This document shows positions 11,146 through 20,108 of a DNA stretch of 64,000 nucleotides, piece by piece. The translations under genes were made by a program, and so were the position numbers. Source of the stretch: Pinus tabuliformis (lineage: Eukaryota > Streptophyta > Pinopsida > Pinales > Pinaceae). Every line of letters starts with the position of its first letter. Positions within the stretch are counted from its first letter, which is position 1. The stretch is from assembly GCA_031772625.1 (NCBI GenBank), contig CM062819.1:1236077897-1236141896 (forward strand). The letters run 5' to 3'. Under the pieces are notes generated by a model. It searched no databases and was not told the DNA's origin. It saw only the letters and a list, made by a program, of their open reading frames with translations.

Positions 11146-12268
11146 AGGACTGTGGTATGCAGGGATCTGAAGTTCGACGAGCAGAAAGCCATGCGATTAT
11201 CACTTGAGAGGGAGCTCAAGTTGCATGCAGAGGAGGAACTTTTAGTTCCTAAGGAGGAGGAGCCTCAGATTGATGCGGAGCAGCCGCATGCAGAGGATCT
11301 GGGAGTGGAGACATCCACTCATGTTGGTACTTCCAAAGATGGGTGAAAACGCTCAAGGGAAGCTGACAGGTTGATGTTGGATGCGTGGGAGAATGTGGGA
11401 CAACCATCTTCTCAGTGCAGATAGAGGAGGTCGCTTGAGCGGTACACTGGGTACATGGCCCTGGTTGGGGAGTGTGTAGATATCGAACCTTCTTCATTCG
11501 AGGAGGCAGTGCAGCAACTAGTCTAGGTTGATGCAATGGTAGAGGAGTACGACTCTATCATTCGGAACAATGTGTGGGATGTTGTCCCAAGACCTCAGGG
11601 TAAGTCAGTGGTGAGTTCCAGATGGCTTTACAAGGTAAAGCAGGCAGCTGATGGCAGTGTTGAGAAACATAAGGCAAGGTTTGTTGCCTGGGGTTTCTCA
11701 CAGGTCAAGGGGATCGACTACGATGAGACTTTTGCTCCGTAGCAAGGTACGCATCGATTAGATTGATGTTGGCACTATCAGCTCAGATGGGGTGGAAGAT
11801 CCACCAGATGGACGTGAAGACAACATTCCTCAATGGGAAGATGAGGAGGAGTTGTACATTGAGCAGCCAGAGGGTTTCGAGACCTTCGATCATGAGTCAC
11901 ATGTGTGCCGACTCAAGAGGGCTTTGTATGGGCTGAAGCAAGCACCCCGTGCTTGGTACACCAGGATCGACAACTATTTCACCGAGTTGGGCTTCACCAA
12001 GAGTGAAGCAGATGCGAACCTTTACCACATCATGGTAGAAGGTAAACCATTGATCATTGTTCTTTATGTCGATGATCTGATTTTGACAGGTGATGATCAG
12101 CTGATACAGTCTTGCAAGGAGGACCTTGCAAGAGAGTTCGAAATGAAAGACATGGGTCTTATGCACTACTTTCTAGGCATGGAGGTGTGGCAGAAAGATG
12201 GTGAAGTATTTGTGTCTCAAGGCAAGTATGCCAATGAGATACTCAGGCGCTTTCACACAGAGAAGTGC
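11146..12268 (+). pseudogene. COP-B reverse transcriptase, cut by GYP-1
   Basis: After an acidic linker with stops at 11344, 11422 and 11524, the copia RT begins (NVWDVVPRPQGK, SRWLYKVK, KARFVAWGFSQVKGIDY). Two single-base deletions relative to copy 2, near 11739 and 11841, shift the frame. It then runs through EQPEGFETFDHESHVCRLKR, ALYGLKQAPRAWY, the catalytic YVDDLILTG (about 12066) and EMKDMGLMHYFLGMEV. The frame is severed at CKP by the AAGCC duplication and GYP-1 LTR. The domain resumes at 26484. Unlike copy 2, YVDD is intact here. Confidence 0.9.
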
Positions 12269-12273
12269 AAGCC
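12269..12273. repeat. Target-site duplication of GYP-1, left (AAGCC)
   Basis: AAGCC here and at 26479-26483. Both belong to the interrupted Lys-Pro codons of COP-B RT. Confidence 0.95.
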
Positions 12274-13316
12274 TATTACCGGGAAAAGTGTCTATTTAGA
12301 ATTGCTCTATCCCACTAAGGTGTGACAGCTGCCTTAGAAACAAACAAAGAAAAACTACTTTTGTATTTCCTTTATGAACTATAGATAGAGAGGAACAGAA
12401 AGAACCAACCTGTGTCTTGCGCTAATCCTTTGATCCAATCCCTCTCTTCTTTGACAGCTTCCAGCTACCTGCTCCCTTACTTTCCCAGCTTCACCAAGTA
12501 CCTGTAAGATCACAGAAGAAGAACACTATACAAAGACATGGATCTATATTCATAAACAACTTAGGATCAGATTTAAGTTAACCATACAAATGTAACAAGC
12601 ATCAATGATACAAAAGCATGGAGGAAAAACTCAAATAGTTTTTATTGATAAACAAGAAAAGATCCAGGAGGAGTTACAACCGATGGTTCCTGACCCAGCA
12701 TCAACCTCCCAGCAAAGAAGCCCCTCTTCACCTCCAACAAAGCATAGATCACCCAATACTCTGATGTTTGTCTCAAAACCAACAACAATTCCTTACAATG
12801 TGCAAAATTCCAGCCTCTGGATCTCTGGGATGAGGGATCCATATATAGATATGTGTAAGGAGGATGAGTCAGTTTGTGATTTGATTAGTGTCTTCTCTCT
12901 GTCAGTTCTTGCTTCCACTTGGAGACTGAAGGCCTCTTACTCATCCTTGGTCGAATTCAGTGAGGCAAGTGTCATAGGAGAAGATTCTGGAAGCTTCCAT
13001 TGTCTCTCCACCTCGCGGAATGACACTGCCATTTGTCATTTCTCGCCCAACACACCCTCATAGTGCATTTAGGTGCGTTGCAACGCACCTAGCCAGTGTA
13101 TTTAGGTGCAATGCAACACACCTAGCCAGTGGAGCAGCTGAAATGATCCTGTTTTGACTTATTCTGAGCAGTTTCTGGTGGAGAACTTCTGGGAGAAGCT
13201 GTAATTTGTTGACCTTGTTCCTTTAGGGGTTAGAACAACACTTTTAGGGACTTAGGAGCCCTTGGTTTATGGACATTTCATGCTTGGAGTTGTAAGGCAC
13301 AAAAATGTCTATAACA
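12274..13316 (-). repeat. GYP-1 3' LTR (left)
   Basis: 1043 bp, on the element strand TGTTATAGAC...CCCGGTAACA. Here the terminal CA reads TA (plus-strand TATTACC); the other three LTR ends start TGTTA. It holds palindromes at 13070-13124 and a TATA-like CTATATATGG on the minus strand at 12839-12848. Confidence 0.95.
13070..13124. repeat. Tandem 22-bp palindromes in GYP-1 LTR
   Basis: A perfect 22-bp palindrome (half-site TAGGTGCGTTG) at 13070-13091 is followed 11 bases later by a degraded copy (13103-13124), each followed by GCCAGTG. In the 5' LTR (26230-26284) both copies are imperfect, and each difference is a transition within a CG or its complement. This suggests that two perfect sites were present at insertion. 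Confidence 0.75.
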
Positions 13317-13330
13317 GTTGCCCCCTAAAG
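13317..13330 (-). promoter_or_regulatory. GYP-1 polypurine tract
   Basis: The minus strand reads TTTAGGGGGCAAC directly before the 3' LTR, a G-rich primer for plus-strand synthesis. It is unchanged in copy 2. Confidence 0.7.
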
Positions 13331-13522
13331 TATGAGGTCGTTAACCTTTTGGTGTCGGGTGAAATGCTTTATTATGGGGATCCGAAGTTCTTTCAATGCT
13401 GGGAGGAGACCTATAATAAGATACAATACAATACATTATCTTCATACTGTTTTTCATGATCTAGCTGAGGCGGGCATTCCCATGCTCAGCTTTATAAATT
13501 CATTTTCATGTACATAGGACAG

Positions 13523-14910
13523 ACAATCGTCTGATTGTAGACTGATGATTCTGATAGAGCCATCATCCTTTTGGTAGGATGATTATCTGTGCTGCAATGT
13601 TGTACATTTAATGTCTTTATTTCCCTGAATATATATCGCAGCCCGGATGGATGAAACTAGATCCGGGTCTTCAATCTCGTCCGATCTTCACTCGAAGTAC
13701 AAGTCAATCCATGTGAGAAATGTTCTGAAGTCGAACATGGAAAGACATCGCTTGATTACCAGTCAATGATGTAAACTGTTGACAAGCGCGAGAGGAATCA
13801 CCGATAATGATAATGATCCTCAAGATACTGCAGTACAATTCACGTGGTGTGAATAAAGGACTTGGCGTCAAACACCACGCAAAATCTTTCGGTCGAAGGT
13901 CATTGATGTAAACCTGTCGCCGGAAGTGAGAAACTTGCCATTGAGGCATGCAAGCTTCAAAGTACTGGATGGGGTGTTCCTAGACCAACTTCTTGGATAA
14001 TGAGCCGATGTCGACAAGAAGTGATCCGTCACAGGAGGGCCTTAATGAATCCCACATCAATGACACGGAACGGAGCAAATGATTTTGATGGAGGTGAAAA
14101 CGATCTGATGATATACGGTTCAGGGTGGCGGTCATGAAAAAATGGAGTATAATGTATGGTAGTGGGTGGGACACAGGTGGCTTCTCTGGATGACTTCTCT
14201 TGAACATGTCGGCGACACTGATGTGATGGATTGGTAGCATTAACCCCAAATGTGGATGGTATGGTGTGACCATGGCGATGTGACCGGTGAATGAAACAAC
14301 CCAACCCGACTCGGACACGGAGTGGAAGTGTCATGTTCAAGAGCGACTTGCTACCAATAAAGATTCTTTGAGTTTTCTTCCCAATTTTTCCCCAGTCATT
14401 GCTGACCAGTACCTCTTTATTTTTGTCAAGCTTGAGGAGGATAACATATGCTTGTTCTATAATTTGCCCTTCGGGCAAACCCATCGCTATGTTTTAACGA
14501 GCCTAGCGATAGTGAAACTCGTTCTCGTCTAAAGACAAGTTTGTCGCTATTAATCTTTTTAACGAGTTTAACGACAAGGATAACTCGGTCCTTTTCAATT
14601 TTAGAGAGTCTGAAAAGGTACGTAAAGGTAACTCCAAAATTCCTTTTTCGTCATCTAATCCCTTAAGTCCGAAAAAGTATAAAACAATACAAAAGGGATG
14701 AATTTTCGATAGTTTTAACGAGCCGAACAAAACAAGCGCTCGATCTTTTTGTGCAATAATCCCTCAGGTCCAAAAAGATTAAAATCTAGATGAGGGATAG
14801 CACTTCCTGTCCCTTTAACGAGCTGGAAGGCCAAGGACTCGGCAATCTTTTCATCTTTTACGAGTCAGTTGAAAAGAGCTTAAAGAAGACTCGTCTTTTG
14901 AGGAACGAGT
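13523..14910. other. GYP-1 3' non-coding region: family of conserved-loop hairpins
   Basis: Perfect inverted repeats recur, and most enclose a TTTTAACGAGYC-like word that abuts the right arm. Examples by left/right arm: 13544-13549/13562-13567; 14483-14489/14504-14510 (ATCGCTA/TAGCGAT); 14590-14597/14611-14618 (CCTTTTCA/TGAAAAGG); 14643-14650/14670-14677; 14743-14751/14771-14779 (ATCTTTTTG/CAAAAAGAT); 14846-14853/14870-14877. The stems differ from unit to unit while the loop word is kept. Second arms interleave with them. Further loop words lie at about 15148 and 15200. No long frame here resembles a protein. Confidence 0.65.
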
Positions 14911-15328
14911 GATAAAACGGGTAGCAGCTGATTCCAGGTAAGGTTTGGAATTTTCCACTCACGGCAGTGTCACAAGGATGGCTAGTGAAATCACTCTTCG
15001 CAGCTGTTCCTCAAAATGGGTAAACAATCAAGTGGAGGTGAATGATCGGCCAATGAAAAAGTGGAGGTGACGGTGCAAACACGACCAAGGCTTTAATGGC
15101 TGAAGTACTACATTCACAGTGGTTATTTACCGGGGAATAGTTCATTTTTTAACGAGCTTAAACGCGGGTGGAAACATTTGCTCATGTCTTATGTTTATTT
15201 TTTAACGAGCTTGAACTATGTGCTAAAACTGCTCGATTAGATGGTCTTGTTTTGATTTTACCATAAATAGCTTTGTCCTTTCAGAGATCGTACTGTATTT
15301 TCAACTCTCATTTTACCATTTCATTTGA

Positions 15329-16339
15329 ACTTGGTTTGTTGGAGCTTTGGAGCTGCTTTTCCCCCTCGATTTTCATCAGTTGATTTCGGGAGATTCTGTG
15401 AGATATTATGTCCGCCAGTACTGCAGAGAAGGATCTCAGCCGAGTAAAGACGGCAAGATCATCATTCGTGATGTCACTGACAGGTCCCTTAGGACTATTC
15501 TGTTTACTTTTGGTAGGATGGCCGGTAGTGCGTCTCTTCATGTAGCCAATCGATCTTACATGCAGCATGCCTTGGAATGCCTCCAACCGAATGTGTTCAA
15601 CTGGTGCGACGCAGTACTTCTTGTGATGAAAGAACAACTGACCAAGATAAAGAGCAGGAGGTTGAAGAACTTTGGGTATGGTTCTATTTTGACCGCCTTT
15701 GCCTTGGAGAAGATACCACTGATGCAGCCGCAGTACATTGCACTCGATTTACCTTCTCCTACTGAACCACGTATGCAGAGATGGGTTGACCATATGTCTA
15801 GGCATGCCGGCCAGTCTCATATTTCATTTTTTGATACCTTCTTCAGGTGGTTTGATCGTCAGGAGATGGTTTATTCTGAGTATCCATATGCTGGCATGGA
15901 CTTCCGGGGTGATCCAGATTTAGTACTGCCGGATGGCGAGCATTGGGGTGCCATTGGTAAAATCTTTGACCATATTGTTGTTCATCGTTTTTTTTTTTTG
16001 TTTATAATGTCCTTGCGCTTTATTCTATCAAGACTTTAATCAAACTCATGTGTACATGCAGATGTTGGTCCCGTTCGTCCAGTAGTTCGCCTGAGAGTAC
16101 CAGCTGCTGCCCCAGCAGGAGAGGCCGTCGGAAGGGCTATTCTTCGTGACCTCGATGTGGCCGAGACTCTCACAGCTTTGCAGGAGCAGGTTGAGGGCCT
16201 CACTCTCGGTATTCCAGATGTGAGGACCGACGAGCTACCTTTGCGGTTACAGCGACATACTACTGGTGTGCCCAGACAATGGACTCGTCTCCTACGCATG
16301 ATCGCACAGGCTGTGACTTGCTATCACGAGCATCATTAG
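15329..16339 (+). CDS. Antisense spliced gene inside GYP-1 (aORF-like, unknown function)
   Basis: A plus-strand gene opposite to gag-pol. Exon A is open from 15329 to about 15956 (FHQLISGDSV, DGKIIIRDVTDRSLRTILFT, PTEPRMQRWVDHMSRHAGQS, GEHWGAI). A donor GTAAAATC at 15957 and an acceptor TGTACATGCAG ending at 16061, after a T-rich tract, join it in frame to exon B. Exon B ends with TAG at 16337-16339 and encodes a Leu-rich stretch (LTALQEQVEGLTLGIPD). There is no ATG near the start, so an upstream exon is likely; TTCATCAG ending near 15379 is a possible acceptor, and a TATA-like CCATAAATAG lies near 15260. Antisense ORFs near the 3' LTR are known in Tat elements; the protein family is not recognised. 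It could also be a captured host fragment. Confidence 0.6.
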
Positions 16340-16516
16340 ACTAGGGTTCCCCCTAGCATTTTGAGTTTTTGGGTCATTTGACCGATTTTGTCTTGGTTAC
16401 AGAACATTATGTGTAAACCATAAACAGTTATATATATTTTTGATTTTCGGAGTTTTATTTTGGTTGAGCTACATGATCCACATGCAAAACATTGATGATG
16501 TGTTTCCCTTTTTTTT

Positions 16517-16888
16517 TTATAAATGTTGCAAATGTCTATCTAACACATAGTTTGCTAATGAGTCAGTTAATGTGTTTAAGTTTCTGGAAATATGTTGATA
16601 TTGAATAAGATCAAATTTTCTTTCCAAAATCTTAACCCTTAGGAACATGTGATAAATAGCTGGGTTTCGGACGGAATATATACCATTGAGTTGTAGTATT
16701 ACGAGTTGTGAGTCTAGCCTGACAATTAGTCGGCGTATACCATGAGTGATGGCATCAGAGAGAAGCTCTATCAACGTGCTATACTCAGCGATGTTATTCG
16801 TTGATCGACCAATACATACACCTCTGAAACTTACTAACTCGCCGCTTGGATCAAAATGGCCCAGGCTGCGGAGGATAGGTTCCGCGAA
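16517..16888 (-). pseudogene. Second RNase H-like domain downstream of GYP-1 integrase
   Basis: The minus-strand frame reads FDPSGELVSFRGVCIG, TNNIAEYSTLIELLSDA, GIRRLIVRLDSQLVILQLNG, then TDSLANYVLDRHL. These are the strand-helix blocks of the RVT_3/archaeal-type RNase H, with the Glu (AEY), Asp (RLDSQ) and final Asp (TDSLAN) visible. The first catalytic Asp should lie upstream, where a TAG at 16889-16891 breaks the frame. It sits about 140 bp downstream of the integrase stop, rather than between RNase H and integrase as usual in Tat elements. It may be a 3' ORF or a relic of Pol. Copy 2 keeps it at 54795-55166. Confidence 0.75.
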
Positions 16889-17027
16889 CTACGACTCGCT
16901 CCGTCGGCATATCCAACACATGGCTCCAATAGGTTTGACATCTGCAATAAATGTAAAAAGTGGATTACTCGACCAAAACAAACACTTTAGCGAAAACAAA
17001 AATATAACAAAAGCATACTGGTTACCA

Positions 17028-20000
17028 TTACGCATAGTAACGCTTGAGGTACAACCCATTACGAGGTTGTGCCAGTGGAATTCCGTCATAATCCATTAAC
17101 TCGTAGGCTCCTTTTGCTAACACTCGTTTAACAATATAGGGGCCTATCCATAAAGACTTAAATTTACCTGCTCCCAATTTATCGGATTCTTGGTCGTAAA
17201 GAAAGACCAAGTCACCTTCTGAGAAGACACGGGGTTTGACATTTTTGTCAAACTGCGCCTTGACTCTTTTCTTATGGGCTTCGTTAGCCAAAGCGGCGTC
17301 ACGACGGGTTTCATCCAATTGGATTAATTCCAAGAAACGAGCCTCTTCTTCTGAAGTTCCAGGGAGGAGATCAATTGCGAGTTTGAGAGACGAGATTTCA
17401 CACTGGATTGGTAAGACTGCTTCCAGGCCATATACCAGTTGGAAGGGTGTGAACCCGGTTGCATTCCTTACCGATGTTCGGTAAGCCCACAAAGCTGAGT
17501 ACAAGATTAGGTGCCATCTTCTTTTGTGAACTCCGATCATCCTTTGCAGCATGCGTTTCAGGACCTTGTTGATCGCTTCAACTTGTCCGTTGGCTTGCGG
17601 ATAATATGGAGTAGAGCTGTCGTGAGACAACCCTAGTTTGGCAGCTAATTCGACCATCATGTGATTGCGAAAATGCGATCCATGATCTGTGACTATAGCC
17701 TGTGGTACACCGAATCTGGCGACTACATGATTGAAAAAGAAGAGGGCAGTTGTTTCACCAGTATTATCTAATGTAGGCATCGCCTCGGCCCATTTGGTAA
17801 AATAGTCAACTGCGACTATGATATACCCATGCCCCCCGGTCGAGGTGGGGTTACATGTCATGAAATCGATGCCCCATTTGGCGAATGGCCCAACAACAAC
17901 TATTGGCTGTAGAGGTGCGGGTGGTCTTCTGGTTTTGCTATCAAAAATTTGACAAGCATGGCAACTTCTGACTGCGGTTATGCAATCTTTGAACATTGTT
18001 GGCCAGAAGTATCCTGCTCGTAAAAATTTTTGTGCTGTAGCATATCCAGATTGATGCCCCCCACACGCGCCTGAATGACACTCATTCAGGACTTTTTCGG
18101 CCTCCTCATGGGTGAGGCACCTTCTGAGAACTGTATCGATACCACGACGGTAAAGTGTATCACCGACGATCATGTAGTCTTTTGCTTGGTATCGAATACG
18201 TTTTTGTTCAGAGTGGGAGGTGTTTGGCCTAAATTTTTGGGTTTGGAGATAAATGATTATATCCCCATACCACTCATTGCTTGTAGATATCAGAAACAAA
18301 CTTTCATCCACGATTGATTCTTCGGATGTTTCATCGTTGGACGACGATGGGAGATCGCATAATAATTCTGCGAAAACTAGAGCTTTCTTTGACTTGGATT
18401 TTACAAATTCCAGATCAAACTCTTGTAGGATTGCTATCCATTTTGAGTATTTGCCCCCCAGTAACTGTCGCGACAATATATAAGTCATGGGGTTGCAATC
18501 TGACAGAATGGTAGTTTTCCGAAAGAGGACATAGTGTCGAAATCTTTGTATCGCTTGAACAGCTGCAAGCACTAGCTTTTCAACGTAAGAATATTTGCTT
18601 TCTGTATCATTTAAGTTTTTACTTAAATAATATATAGGATGCTCAATTCCATCGACTTCTTGAACTAAAACCATTGTGATGGTCGTATCTGCTGCAGCCA
18701 GATACAGGTTAAAATCTCTTTGATAATCAGGGGCGTACATTAATGATGCTTTCATCAGGGAATCTTTTAAAGCATCAAAGGAAGCTTGCGCAACCTGATC
18801 CCAGACAAAGGGTACCTCCTTTTTCAAAAGACGTGTATAACCTTTAGCAAGTTCGGCGTAATTTGGAATGAACCTCCTCTGAAAGTTTTCTTTCCCTTGG
18901 AGTTTCTGAATCTGAAGCAAATTCGAAGGTGGAGGCAAATTTATGATTGCCTAGACTTTACATGGGTCGAGACGAATCCCATCCTTGGAGACTACAAAGC
19001 CAAGTAAACGACCAGAACTGACGCAAAATACACATTTGTGTGGATTGAGTCGTATCTTGTAGTGTCGGCAACGTAGAAATATCGCTCTTAAATGCTGCGG
19101 ATGATCAGTCCGCTTTCGTGAATGAGCCGGGAGGTCGTCGAGGTATGGTTGAACGATGTTTTTGATGTCATGGAAGGCATAATTCATTGCCCTCTGAAAC
19201 GTCGCCCCTGCGTTCTTTAAACCAAAGGGTAATTTTCGATATGCGAATGTGCCCCACGGACAAATAAATGCAGTCTTTGACTGGTCCTGTGGGTGGATAT
19301 TTATTTGATTATACCCGGAGAATCCATCCATGAATGAAAAGATTTCGCATCCGGCGCATTCATCAATTATCTAGTCAATGAAGGGTGTAGGGTAGTTGTC
19401 TTTTGGACAAGCTTGATTTACATCCCTATAATCGACGCACACTCTAATTGTCCCTTGTTTTTTCATAACAGGGACAATATTCGATACCCAATCGGTTAGA
19501 GGAACCGGGTAGATGAAACCAGCATGGAGAAGTTTTTCAACTTCTGCCTTAATGGCAGCGACTTTCTTGGGGTGCACCTGTCTTAGCCGTTGTCGTACTG
19601 GTTTGACATCTGGATACATCTTAATTTCGTGTTCAACGATACTCGAGTCAATGCCTGGCATTTCACTGTATGACCAAGCAAAGACATCTCTGAATTCGCG
19701 AAAAAGAGCGTTATATATTTCCAGTTCTGATGGAGAACAACATTTGCCAACATAAATATTCTCTACAACATTTGTTTTGGTCGAGATATTTATGGCTATA
19801 GTCTCTTCAATGTTGGACAAGTTTCGCTCGGAATCCACCGTATTTACAGTATTTGACAGAAAATCAAAGACTGAAGGATGATAAAGGTCATTTTGAGTAT
19901 CTTCTCCACAATCCGGAAGAAGAGAACGATGGTGGGAATCATTCCATGGTGCTCCTTCAATTACCATTGATTGGACAATTCCTTCGTCGGTGACATGCAC

Positions 20001-20105
20001 TCGCGACCAAGGATCTGAAGGAGTACCATATTCTCTAGACCTATCTATCCAAACGCTTGATGAGCGTTGATTTGGGTTTGCCTCCCATGCTAGGAACATT
20101 GATTG
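17028..20105 (-). pseudogene. GYP-1 pol: RT, RNase H, integrase
   Basis: One minus-strand frame from the UAG at 20106 to TAA at 17028. RT blocks: VHPKKVAAIKAEVEKLLHAG, VCVDYRDVNQACPKDNYP, SGYNQINIHPQDQSKTAF and the catalytic YLDD (about 19140). RNase H: LYLAAADTTITMVLVQE to SDCNPMTYIL. Integrase: zinc site HSGACGGHQSG...CHACQ (about 18070-17945), Asp in WGIDFM, Asp in VTDHGSHF, Glu in GQVEAINK, then a GPYIV module and no chromodomain. Two in-frame TAGs, at 19371-19373 and 18951-18953, stand where the family has Gln and probably come from CAG. The last 636 codons are uninterrupted here but frameshifted in copy 2. Confidence 0.9.
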
Positions 20106-20108
20106 CTA
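20100..20108 (-). promoter_or_regulatory. UAG CAA UCA at gag-protease / RT boundary (possible readthrough site)
   Basis: The stop after protease reads UAG followed by CAA UCA, then AUG, with the same frame open on both sides. CAR-YYA after UAG is the tobamovirus-type readthrough context. Here it would set a Gag-PR to Gag-Pol ratio. The other two TAGs in pol lack this context. The alternative is a third CAG-to-TAG mutation. Confidence 0.4.

Noticed and set aside
12605..13063. 152-codon plus-strand frame in the GYP-1 LTR (also 25767 and 50883)
   Set aside because: It is antisense within an LTR, has no recognisable domain and covers the TATA-like region; its persistence in copies only reflects low LTR divergence.
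14463..14479. Very stable small hairpin (TTTGCCC-TTC-GGGCAAA), considered as a terminator
   Set aside because: A bacterial-style terminator has no place in a plant retrotransposon, and it lacks the shared loop word of the neighbouring hairpins.
14029..14484. 151-codon minus-strand frame downstream of GYP-1 pol
   Set aside because: It overlaps the hairpin region, has no domain or family resemblance, and other frames over the same bases are equally open.
13523..14910. CRISPR-like array
   Set aside because: Repeats are inverted pairs with variable arms and irregular spacing; there are no identical direct repeats with regular spacers, and the context is eukaryotic.
17236..18514. Several plus-strand frames opposite GYP-1 pol
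   Set aside because: They are shadows of the minus-strand pol frame, whose domains are clear.
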